NCBI GenBank assembly: GCA_938034715.1
Contig: CALHMM010000015.1
Coordinates: 1-11,127 of the forward strand
Length of the DNA: 11,127 nucleotides
From: Minisyncoccota bacterium
GTDB taxonomy: Bacteria; Patescibacteriota; Minisyncoccia; Moranbacterales; GCA-2747515
Direction of reading: 5' to 3'
The translations under genes were made by a program, and so were the position numbers. The notes beneath the pieces were generated by a model. It searched no databases and had not been told where the DNA came from. It worked only from the letters and a program-made list of their open reading frames with translations. This document shows, one piece after another, positions 1 to 6,700 of this stretch (position 1 is its first letter; each line of letters opens with the position of its first letter).

Positions 1-935
1 CCTGCAAATGGTGAGTCATTCACGAGGAACGTCAGAGATATTGTTGGCTCGTCTACAGTAATTGCTGGAAGCGGTTGTGCTTGTGGATCAACGCAAACTG
101 TTTCTCCGATGTCAATGTCGTCTATACCTGCAAACATAACGATGTCACCTGCTTGCGCTTCTTTGACTTCTTCTCGCTGTACACCTTCAAATGTAAAAAT
201 CTTGATTACTTTGGCGTTTCTCACTTCTCCTTCAGGCGTTTTGATGTGGACTGGTCCTTCCTTGAGAACTCCCTCATAGACGCGCGCTACAGCGAGACGC
301 CCAAGAAAGTTATCGTACGCAAGAGAAAATGGCTGTAGGCGGAGTGGCGCATCTGTGTCGTTTTTGGCTGGTTCTACGTGAGCGAGGATTGCATCAAGTA
401 GAGGTGTCATAGAGTCACTATCGTCTTCTGGTTTATTCTTTGCAATACCATCACGACCAATGGCATAGACTGTCGGGAAATTGAGTTGCTCGTCAGTCGC
501 ACCAAGATCAAGGAAGAGCTCATAAATTTCTTCCTCCACTTCACCAAGCCTCGCTGCTGGCTTGTCGATCTTGTTAATGACGACCATTGGCTTGTGCCCA
601 AGCTCCAGGGACTTCTTAAGAACGAAACGTGTCTGCGGCATCGGACCTTCTTGGGCGTCGACAACAAGCATGACACTATCGATTGATCGCAGAACTCGCT
701 CCACCTCTGATCCAAAATCAGCATGTCCTGGTGTGTCAACGATGTTCACCTTTGTTTCTTTGTAGCGAACTGAAGTATTTTTTGCGTAGATTGTTATGCC
801 ACGTTCTTTTTCAAGGTCATTACTGTCCATACTAGCATCTGCAGTTGCAGCGCCTGTTTGGTTCATGATTGCGTCAGTGATCGTTGTCTTGCCATGATCA
901 ACGTGCGCGATGATGGCAACATTTCTGATTTCCAT
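1..935 (-). CDS. typA: Translational GTPase TypA/BipA, N-terminal half (3' end outside window)
   Basis: Ribosome-associated GTPase of the EF-G/LepA superfamily, linked to ribosome assembly and stress or cold adaptation; cytoplasmic. The 311 visible residues read MEIRNVAIIAHVDHGKTT at the start. G1 is AHVDHGKT (10-17), G2 lies in ERGITI (44-49), G3 is DTPGH (67-71) and G4 is NKID (121-124). MDSNDLEKERGIT and GPMPQTRFVLKK are typical of TypA rather than EF-G or LepA. A domain II beta-barrel begins near residue 200. The family is about 600 residues long, so roughly half is missing beyond position 1. The ATG at 935 is the only reasonable start, because an in-frame TGA lies six codons upstream. 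There is no Shine-Dalgarno sequence; the preceding bases are AT-rich with a -10-like hexamer. Two oddities are a switch I region about five residues shorter than usual and YAIG (157-160) where the G5 motif is normally YASA. The family call is secure. Confidence 0.96.
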   Translation of the reverse strand, partial: MEIRNVAIIAHVDHGKTTITDAIMNQTGAATADASMDSNDLEKERGITIYAKNTSVRYKETKVNIVDTPGHADFGSEVERVLRSIDSVMLVVDAQEGPMPQTRFVLKKSLELGHKPMVVINKIDKPAARLGEVEEEIYELFLDLGATDEQLNFPTVYAIGRDGIAKNKPEDDSDSMTPLLDAILAHVEPAKNDTDAPLRLQPFSLAYDNFLGRLAVARVYEGVLKEGPVHIKTPEGEVRNAKVIKIFTFEGVQREEVKEAQAGDIVMFAGIDDIDIGETVCVDPQAQPLPAITVDEPTISLTFLVNDSPFA

Positions 936-942
936 ATGTATG

Positions 943-948
943 ATAATA
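943..948 (-). promoter_or_regulatory. Candidate -10 box of typA (possible leaderless start)
   Basis: The minus strand reads TATTAT at this position, with seven bases between it and the typA ATG at 935. That spacing would put the transcription start on or next to the ATG. The hexamer 17 bp further upstream (GTGCTA, 966-971) matches TTGACA at only three positions. The assignment therefore rests on the -10 box and its spacing alone, and the region is AT-rich enough for a chance match. Confidence 0.3.
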
Positions 949-1076
949 ATTCACTTTTCCCTAGGTAGCACTAGAATCTGAGCGCACCTCTTTAGAAGGA
1001 AATTTTTTCTGGTAGTACTGTGTACCCCCTTGGTGATTGTGTAATTAAATTGATAGGAACTATGGTTGATTCCACC

Positions 1077-1104
1077 AAAGAAAAAGTACCGCTAGCGGCA
1101 CTTT
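1077..1104 (-). terminator. Intrinsic terminator of the GH130-like operon
   Basis: Bases 1083-1104 are a 22-nt palindrome centred on CCGCTAGCGG, with one imperfect position that becomes a G-U wobble in the minus-strand RNA. It would fold into a stem of about nine pairs closed by a CUAG tetraloop. On the minus strand it is followed directly by TTTTTCTTT (1085-1077, partly in the stem base). It lies about 90 nt downstream of the TAG of the 658-residue gene and before the typA start, so it should end the GH130 transcript and separate typA from it. Confidence 0.75.
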
Positions 1105-1193
1105 CGCTCCTATCTATAAACTGATCATAGCGCACAAATGGGGACTTGTAAAGTTTATCCTCAGTAAGTGTCACTTTATCTTGGTCGTTATAT

Positions 1194-3170
1194 CTAGTCT
1201 TTGTTTTCTTGTAGTGCGTCAACTAGGCAAGAGAAGTCCATGCTAGCGGCACACGTTACTTGGTCCGCTCCTCCGTAGTAAACGAAGAGCATATCATCGA
1301 TAATTACTTGCCCACATGAGAATACTGTTCCTGGTCTGAGGCCTTCATGTTCATAATCTGCCTCTGGCGTCAGAATTGGATACGGTAGTCTCGAGACGAC
1401 CTCGCCTTTTTCGAGATCTAGTAGAGCTGCGCCTAGGCGATACATTCCGTCATACTCTGAGATTGCATGATAGATCAACACCCATTCTCCTGTGTCGATT
1501 TTGATTGGTGGTCCTGCGATCCCTATGCGTACACTGTCCCACGTCTCCTTACGAGGACTCATCAGGATCTTACCTCGCAAGTAGTTTCGTACATTTCCAT
1601 CGCTGTCTTTTTCAAAGTCCAATGAGTCAACTGAGTCAATCCAGATATCATTACGCAGTCGGTGGAAGAAAAGGAATTTATCGTTTATTTTCTCTTCTAC
1701 AAGGCAAGAGTTTTTATCGAATTCGTCTGGCTGTGAAATGATCTGCGGTAGAGTCCATGCTTGCCAGTTTCTAGCGCGGAAGTCATCTGCACTGATAGAA
1801 GTAAAGGCTACGCGCGCGTGGTCATGTCCGTTATAGGCGGTGTAACACATATAGAATCTGTCGTTTCCGTCTACTGTCATCCGCGTGATTCGAGCATCCT
1901 CACAACCTGAAAATCCTGGCTCATGACGTACCTCCTCTGGGACTCGAGGTGAGTAAATTGGCTGGTCAAATTTTTCCTCAATGTGAAAGCCATCGGGAGC
2001 AACTGCGAGAGCTACGTATGACGTATCGTCATCATCTTGGGCTCTATAGAGGATATATGTTTTATCTTCAAACCTAATTGCCGTTGGATTAAGCGTGTAC
2101 TTCTCTTCCCACTTGTGGGCAGGGTTTGGTTCAATGATTGGGTTTCCTTCAAATCTTTCTAGCTGAACAGGCTTTGCATCATCACCAACGAAATCCTCGC
2201 ATTTTCTATGTCTCACTCTTTCTAGCAACTCTTTGGCTGAAAAGTCTACGATTGCCACACTGCAGTCAGCTGCGCCGTAGTACAGTCGCAAAGTATCCTC
2301 CTCTAAAAGAGCGCCTGAAGGAAAGATAATGTTTGGAAACATTCCGTGAAGTTCGTAGTTTTCTTGTGGAGTGGTGAGTGGCTTCGATGTCCGACCGATG
2401 ACACGTCGCGGATTGTCAGATTTTAGTAAAGCAGCATCAATACCAAAGACTGGGTGATCTGTGCCATAGCCTCTGATGTACGCGTAGAGCAAGATCCATC
2501 CTTGATCTGTCTTGACTGGCGGCGCGCCAATCTCAATGTGATCTTCTAGTGAGCGCTGCAAGTGAATTGTGTGAGCGTCAATGTTCTCTTGCCACTTATC
2601 CCAGTACTTTTTATCCCATAGTTGTTCTATGTTATCAAAAGAGGCTACTGCGATACGTACAGGAGGAGTATCAGTATTCATTGTGAGAATTGCCCAATAC
2701 TTTCCGTCTATTTTCTCAGAAAACAGAGCCATTGCTTTCGAGTTGAAATGAGTGACTTGGTATTTTGCATCGATTGTTTTGAAATCCTTAGTAAGGGCAA
2801 CGCCGAGCTTTATCCCTGATGGTGAGTGTGGGTAGTCACTAAGTGCAGTGTAGATAATATAATATGTGTCGCCAATTTTTGTCACACGCGGATCTTCGCA
2901 CCCAAATGCTTCCCAATCATGTTCAGGGTATATGAGCTGAGTGCGCTCTCCGTTGAAGGATTTTGGATCGTCGCTCATGGTGTGACCAATGGTCGAAACT
3001 TCCATCCGGACACCGTTGTGAATTTTTTCATAGGATTGCGCTCGATAGACAAGGTGATAATTTCCATCATCATCCTTGACTGGACACCCATTAAACACAG
3101 CTTGCGCTTCCCAGTCGTTATCTTTGTCGGGACCGAGGATTGGATTGTTTGGAAATCGTTTCGTGTACAT
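1194..3170 (-). CDS. Tandem two-domain GH130-like glycoside phosphorylase/hydrolase
   Basis: A 658-residue protein with two GH130-type five-bladed propeller domains, roughly 1-305 and 338-645; the usual GH130 enzyme has a single domain of 300-350 residues. The halves match motif for motif at an offset of about 332: NPIL(9-12)/NPII(343-346), GCEDPR(90-95)/GCEDAR(422-427), GAPP(215-218)/AGPP(552-555), YYGAAD(297-302)/YYGGAD(631-636). The Asp of the EDPR/EDAR motif (D93, D425) corresponds to the proposed general acid of GH130 enzymes, which phosphorolyse or hydrolyse beta-mannosides. Domain 2 has FFHR (501-504); domain 1 has unrelated residues there (near 161-166), so the domains may differ in activity. 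No signal peptide or membrane segment is visible, so it is probably cytoplasmic. The ATG at 3170 has an A-rich leader with no Shine-Dalgarno sequence. It lies 27 bp after a related gene and is followed by a terminator, so it is the last gene of the operon. The fold family is likely; substrate and mechanism (phosphate or water) are unknown. Confidence 0.85.
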   Translation of the reverse strand: MYTKRFPNNPILGPDKDNDWEAQAVFNGCPVKDDDGNYHLVYRAQSYEKIHNGVRMEVSTIGHTMSDDPKSFNGERTQLIYPEHDWEAFGCEDPRVTKIGDTYYIIYTALSDYPHSPSGIKLGVALTKDFKTIDAKYQVTHFNSKAMALFSEKIDGKYWAILTMNTDTPPVRIAVASFDNIEQLWDKKYWDKWQENIDAHTIHLQRSLEDHIEIGAPPVKTDQGWILLYAYIRGYGTDHPVFGIDAALLKSDNPRRVIGRTSKPLTTPQENYELHGMFPNIIFPSGALLEEDTLRLYYGAADCSVAIVDFSAKELLERVRHRKCEDFVGDDAKPVQLERFEGNPIIEPNPAHKWEEKYTLNPTAIRFEDKTYILYRAQDDDDTSYVALAVAPDGFHIEEKFDQPIYSPRVPEEVRHEPGFSGCEDARITRMTVDGNDRFYMCYTAYNGHDHARVAFTSISADDFRARNWQAWTLPQIISQPDEFDKNSCLVEEKINDKFLFFHRLRNDIWIDSVDSLDFEKDSDGNVRNYLRGKILMSPRKETWDSVRIGIAGPPIKIDTGEWVLIYHAISEYDGMYRLGAALLDLEKGEVVSRLPYPILTPEADYEHEGLRPGTVFSCGQVIIDDMLFVYYGGADQVTCAASMDFSCLVDALQENKD

Positions 3171-3197
3171 ATTTTTGTTTTAAGCGGTTGCAGCGAA

Positions 3198-5102
3198 TTA
3201 TACTACCGGATCCTTAGCGGTGCCTTCCACGGCTCCTGTTGCTTTGAGTTTGTCGAGGAAATGATCGAGGTTGGCTGTTGCGACACAGGTGAACTCGTCC
3301 GAACCTCCGTAGTAAACGAAGAGCTTGTTTTTTTGAATTACTGCACCGCATGGATATATGATACCGTATTTTGCCCCGTCGTTTTCGTAATGTGCTTCGG
3401 GCTCAAGAATTGCTTGGTTACATCGGTAGATGACTTTTGTCGGATCTTTCAAATCCAGAAGCATTGCGCCGATCTTGTAACGCAGGTCGCTTCCCTCCCA
3501 CTCCTGTCTACCTGATACAGCACTGTAAATAACAAGCCATCCGTCTTTTGTCTTCATCGGAGGCGCGCCCATGGAGAATTTACCAGCATCCCACTCATTT
3601 TCCCTGACCTTGATTGACTTTTCACACTTGAGGAAGAATGATTTTCCATCGAATCTGTTTAAATCATCAATGAAATCGATGTGAATATCAGGGAAAACTC
3701 TATGGAAAAAGACGTAATGCCCATCAACCTTCTCAGGTAGCATTGATCCACTCTTAGACACTACTCCAGGCGGGGAGATGAGCACAGGTTTAGACCAGTT
3801 CCATTTATGTGCAAGGAAGTCTTCGATCGTAATCCATGACATGGCTAGTCGTGGTGGCTGCCAGCCGTTATAAGCCACGTATGTTAGGTAGATACGATCG
3901 TCCATACGATTAAGCCTTGGATCTTCGCAACCACCCCAGGCACCGCCACCTGACATGTAGGGTGACCAGTTTTTGTGATCGACTTTTGTCTGAGGTGTCA
4001 GAGATCCTTCAAATATTTCACGAGGCACGTAGGCGGGATGCATGAGTCGCTTGGAAATATTTATGCCGTCTTCGCTTTGAGCATACCCAAGTACTGAGAC
4101 ATCATTTTCGCCTATTGCTCGATAAAGAATATGGAATACTCCATCAACAAATATCGCCGCTGGATTGAAAGCTGCTTTCATTTCCCAGGCGTGATGCGGC
4201 TTGGGTGCCATTATAGGATTCTCTGGAACGCGGTCTAGTACCGGATAGTCTTCTTTTTTCCACTTTGTTGTGGATTCCTCCTTGGCTGCTTCTAACGTGG
4301 TTTTCTTGAACTGTTGCGCAAAAAGGAAAAGAGATCCACCAATTCCTTGCCAATATGAGACAAACTCGTCATCGAGCGTGACCATCGCAAAGGGATGCGC
4401 CAGAGTTCCATCACTGTCTTGGACGTCGTGAATTGCACCTTTTGATTTCCAGATGATTTTTGCTGGGTTTTTCTTGTCGAAAAGTACTGCCTTGAGTACG
4501 TAGCGATCGGCACCTTCTGGGGATGTATTTTTCTTGTCATCCTTATCTACAGTCACTTCATAGTATGTGACAAAAATACCCTCCTTGATGACTTTTACGT
4601 CTGCAACAGTGTACTGCAGCGTTTTATCTGGTTTGGTTGCAAGGAGGTTCTCGTTTTCGCAGTACCAGCGCGTAAATGTATTGGTCGCGTGTAGGGTTAG
4701 CGCTTTTCCACCACCATACATCATCAAATGGTCTTTGAAGGTGTAGTCCGGGATTATTTTACCGCTTGAACAATCTTCACTGACTACTGCGATTTTTTCC
4801 CAGGCGACCATGTCCCTGGATTGTGCGCATACCAGCTTCTGGGAGTGTTTTTTACGTACAAGGTATGTCAGATAAAAATAATCATCATGTTGCGATACAT
4901 GAAAATTACTACAAGATTCGAGTACATCTAGCGGCAAATTGACGCTACTGATACGAGCAGTTGTTGAAAGTATCGTGAATGTGTGTCCATCACTGCTCCC
5001 TTGGATAATAAATGTGTCACCAGGGTTATTTCTATCGGCAACAAAGCTATAAACATTGTTGTTTACAATAGAAACACCTAAGCCACGGAAGTTATTTTGC
5101 AT
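3198..5102 (-). CDS. GH130-like protein with a divergent propeller-like N-terminal half
   Basis: A 634-residue protein. The C-terminal half (about 293-615) is a clear GH130-type domain: ENPIMAP (294-300), AAFNPAAIF (310-318), GCEDPR (391-396, with the likely general acid D394), FFHRV (465-469), GAPP (512-515) and YYGGSD (597-602). It resembles domain 2 of the downstream 658-residue protein, including the phrase FVYYGG. The N-terminal half (1-285) has no EDPR motif, but blade-like stretches such as YFYLTYLV (75-82) and HLMMYGG (125-131) suggest a degenerate propeller of the GH130/GH43 kind. It could serve as a partner, substrate-binding or structural domain. There is no signal peptide, so it is probably cytoplasmic. 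The ATG at 5102 follows an A-rich leader with no Shine-Dalgarno sequence. This is the first gene of the two-gene operon. The C-terminal assignment is good; the N-terminal one is inference, and the substrate is unknown. Confidence 0.83.
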   Translation of the reverse strand: MQNNFRGLGVSIVNNNVYSFVADRNNPGDTFIIQGSSDGHTFTILSTTARISSVNLPLDVLESCSNFHVSQHDDYFYLTYLVRKKHSQKLVCAQSRDMVAWEKIAVVSEDCSSGKIIPDYTFKDHLMMYGGGKALTLHATNTFTRWYCENENLLATKPDKTLQYTVADVKVIKEGIFVTYYEVTVDKDDKKNTSPEGADRYVLKAVLFDKKNPAKIIWKSKGAIHDVQDSDGTLAHPFAMVTLDDEFVSYWQGIGGSLFLFAQQFKKTTLEAAKEESTTKWKKEDYPVLDRVPENPIMAPKPHHAWEMKAAFNPAAIFVDGVFHILYRAIGENDVSVLGYAQSEDGINISKRLMHPAYVPREIFEGSLTPQTKVDHKNWSPYMSGGGAWGGCEDPRLNRMDDRIYLTYVAYNGWQPPRLAMSWITIEDFLAHKWNWSKPVLISPPGVVSKSGSMLPEKVDGHYVFFHRVFPDIHIDFIDDLNRFDGKSFFLKCEKSIKVRENEWDAGKFSMGAPPMKTKDGWLVIYSAVSGRQEWEGSDLRYKIGAMLLDLKDPTKVIYRCNQAILEPEAHYENDGAKYGIIYPCGAVIQKNKLFVYYGGSDEFTCVATANLDHFLDKLKATGAVEGTAKDPVV

Positions 5103-5106
5103 TTCG

Positions 5107-5141
5107 TTTTTTTGAATCTTTTACGATCCTTTTTTTTGAAT
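5107..5141 (-). repeat. Short direct repeat in the A-rich leader of the GH130-like operon
   Basis: The minus strand carries ATTCAAAAAAA twice, at 5141-5131 and 5117-5107, 24 bp apart. The second copy ends four bases before the ATG at 5102. The rest of the gap from 5103 to 5327 holds the candidate promoter, a short GCTTTGTAAAGC inverted repeat (about 5147-5158) and no convincing reading frame. The A-rich runs may stand in for a Shine-Dalgarno sequence, or may simply reflect base composition. Confidence 0.4.
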
Positions 5142-5200
5142 TTTTGGCTTTACAAAGCTACAACACTACCAGTCTAAAAAATTCGATTGCTAATATTATC

Positions 5201-5229
5201 ATTGTAATCTACCAGGACCTAAAAATCAA
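5201..5229 (-). promoter_or_regulatory. Sigma70-type promoter of the GH130-like operon
   Basis: The minus strand has TTGATT (5229-5224) as the -35 box, a 17-bp spacer, and TACAAT (5206-5201) as the -10 box. Agreement with TTGACA/TATAAT is 4/6 and 5/6 at ideal spacing. Transcription would start near 5194, giving a leader of about 90 nt before the ATG at 5102. This is the best promoter match seen in the window, although it rests on sequence alone. Confidence 0.55.
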
Positions 5230-5327
5230 TGCGGTGACACTGGATAACTTTGCATTTGGTTTGTTTTATTTACTCTTTAAAAGTTGAGACGCAACATGAT
5301 GAGCAGTTTTGCGTATTTTTGCGTGTT

Positions 5328-5534
5328 TTATAGTATCCCACCAAAAGAGTCTAGGTATTTACGCACAACGATTGGCACGATGACGGCTGCTGCAATAAGT
5401 GGTACTACAAAAGTTACGACGGATCCGATAATTGTCCAAAGGAAAAACTGTTTAATGCGGTGGATGTCGTGACCGATACTTGCGATTGCTTTATCTTGTG
5501 CGTCTAGTCTCTTTTCTAGTTCTTGAGAATCCAT
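5328..5534 (-). CDS. Small coiled-coil/transmembrane protein
   Basis: A 68-residue protein. Residues 1-27 are charged and helix-forming (MDSQELEKRLDAQDKAIASI), probably a short amphipathic or coiled-coil segment. A strongly hydrophobic stretch follows from about 30 to 57 (FFLWTIIGSVVTFVVPLIAAAV), with a Pro near its middle, so it may be one long membrane helix or a tight hairpin. The tail is RKYLDSFGGIL. From memory, small proteins of this shape, with a FLWT followed by a hydrophobic run containing VxPLI, are frequent in Patescibacteria; their function is unknown to me. The ATG at 5534 lies 23 nt after the fba stop, so the two genes are probably co-transcribed. There is no clear Shine-Dalgarno sequence. 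Codon structure, membrane pattern and position argue for a real gene. Confidence 0.75.
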   Translation of the reverse strand: MDSQELEKRLDAQDKAIASIGHDIHRIKQFFLWTIIGSVVTFVVPLIAAAVIVPIVVRKYLDSFGGIL

Positions 5535-5544
5535 AGATTTCTAC

Positions 5545-5556
5545 TCACAATTGTGA
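5545..5556. promoter_or_regulatory. 12-bp perfect palindrome between fba and the small membrane protein gene
   Basis: TCACAATTGTGA is a perfect inverted repeat in the 23-nt gap between the fba stop codon and the ATG at 5534. It could be a protein-binding site or a weak hairpin that affects expression of the downstream gene. It has no T-run and no spacer, so it is not a terminator. A 12-bp palindrome can also arise by chance. Confidence 0.25.
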
Positions 5557-5557
5557 A

Positions 5558-6607
5558 TTATTTACTCTCTGTGTAAAATGATTGCATTTGTTCCAGTGAT
5601 TTCACCTCTCCAATGCCTTGTGCTTTTCCAGCAGTCCCGAAAGCCTCGTACCTGGCGATACAGATGTCTTTCATCGCTGTCCGCGCTGCGGCGAGATACT
5701 TGCGCGGATCGAACTGTTCAGGATTTTGAACGAAGTACTGCCTGACAGCTCCTGTGGAGGCCATGCGAAGGTCGGTGTCAACATTCACTTTTCTTACACC
5801 ATGCTTAATACCTTCTTGAATTTCTTCAATCGGCACACCATAGGTTTGTGGCATGGATCCACCGTTTTCGTTGATGATTTTGAGCCAGTCTTGTGGAACG
5901 CTCGAAGAACCATGCATTACGAGGTGCACATCTGGGATTGCTGCATTAATTTCTTTGAGGCGGTCGATGCGTAGTACTTTCCCTGTAGGCGGCTTTGTAA
6001 ATTTGTATGCTCCGTGCGAGGTCCCTATAGCGATTGCTAGCGCGTCTACGCCTGTTTTTTGTGCAAAATCTGTTGCCTGCTCGACACTTGTTAGGAGCAT
6101 CTCTTGCGTCAGTTCTCCCTCTGCACCTACACCGTCTTCTTTGCCTGCTACAAGCGTTTCTAGCGACCCTAGTACCCCTATCTCTCCTTCTGTGCTTGCA
6201 CCTGCTTCATGCGCGTATTTTGCCACTTGTGATGTGACGTCTACGTTGTATTGATAAGTAGAAGGTGTTTTATGATCCGGCATCAAAGACCCATCCATCA
6301 TTGCACTAGAGAATCCTAGGTCGATTCCACTGATGCACATCTCTGGTGAGAGTCCATGATCTTGATGTAGACATACAGGAATATGTGGGTATGACTTGAT
6401 CGCAGCATTCATTAACCCGATCAGCATGTGATCGCCTGCATAGCTGCGTGCTCCAGAAGATGCTGACATGATGACTGGTGCATCTACTTGATCAGCCGCC
6501 TCCATAACGGCCTGTACTTGTTCGAGATTATTTACGTTAAAAGCTGGGACAGCGTAAGAATGTTTTGCAGCATCGTCGAGGAGTTGTCTGAGAGTTATGA
6601 GTGCCAT
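5558..6607 (-). CDS. fba: Class II (zinc-dependent) fructose-bisphosphate aldolase
   Basis: Cleaves fructose 1,6-bisphosphate to dihydroxyacetone phosphate and glyceraldehyde 3-phosphate, or the reverse, in cytoplasmic glycolysis/gluconeogenesis. The 349-residue length and the C-terminal part (SMPQTYGVPIEEIQ, then FDPRKYL and RYEAFGTAG) fit the longer Calvin-cycle-type (CbbA-like) class II subgroup. Visible class II signatures are the N-terminal YAVPAFNVNN (18-27), HQDHG (81-85), which holds the catalytic Asp D83 and zinc ligand H84, GEIG (141-144), GTSHGAYKF (195-203) with zinc ligand H198, HGSSS (232-236) with zinc ligand H232, and NVDTDLR (275-281) for phosphate binding. All key residues are present, so the enzyme should be active. 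The ATG at 6607 gives the standard MALITLRQLL start. No Shine-Dalgarno sequence precedes it, but a TATAAT box lies 20 nt upstream. The 68-residue membrane protein follows 23 nt downstream. Confidence 0.97.
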   Translation of the reverse strand: MALITLRQLLDDAAKHSYAVPAFNVNNLEQVQAVMEAADQVDAPVIMSASSGARSYAGDHMLIGLMNAAIKSYPHIPVCLHQDHGLSPEMCISGIDLGFSSAMMDGSLMPDHKTPSTYQYNVDVTSQVAKYAHEAGASTEGEIGVLGSLETLVAGKEDGVGAEGELTQEMLLTSVEQATDFAQKTGVDALAIAIGTSHGAYKFTKPPTGKVLRIDRLKEINAAIPDVHLVMHGSSSVPQDWLKIINENGGSMPQTYGVPIEEIQEGIKHGVRKVNVDTDLRMASTGAVRQYFVQNPEQFDPRKYLAAARTAMKDICIARYEAFGTAGKAQGIGEVKSLEQMQSFYTESK

Positions 6608-6627
6608 ATATTTTGTCGTTAGGATTT

Positions 6628-6657
6628 ATTATATCGATCATTAGGTGACTTTGATAA
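6628..6657 (-). promoter_or_regulatory. Candidate promoter of fba
   Basis: The minus strand has a perfect TATAAT (6633-6628) preceded, after 18 bp, by TTATCA (6657-6652), which matches four of six consensus -35 bases. The predicted start near 6621 leaves only about 14 nt before the ATG at 6607, and that short leader has no Shine-Dalgarno sequence. The site lies between the stop of the four-helix membrane protein gene and fba, consistent with independent expression of fba. Confidence 0.5.
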
Positions 6658-6700
6658 GAATACAACTATTATCGCATAGATTGGAAAGTTTTTCACTTTT

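Noticed and set aside
992..1222. A 76-codon minus-strand open frame between the 658-residue gene and typA
   Set aside because: It overlaps the end of the GH130-like gene by 29 bp, contains the whole terminator palindrome within its frame, and shows no domain or membrane pattern. It is most likely non-coding.
2826..3515. A 229-codon plus-strand open frame
   Set aside because: It lies antisense to the two GH130-like genes and spans their junction; its translation is rich in Cys, Phe and Val with no recognisable domain, as expected for a shadow frame.
5284..5300. Possible weak terminator GTTG-CGTCT-CAAC-TTTT on the minus strand after the 68-residue gene
   Set aside because: The stem is only four base pairs and the T-run four bases, too weak to call.
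5618..6254. Plus-strand open frames of 118 and 133 codons
   Set aside because: Both are antisense to the intact fba gene and show no protein-like features.
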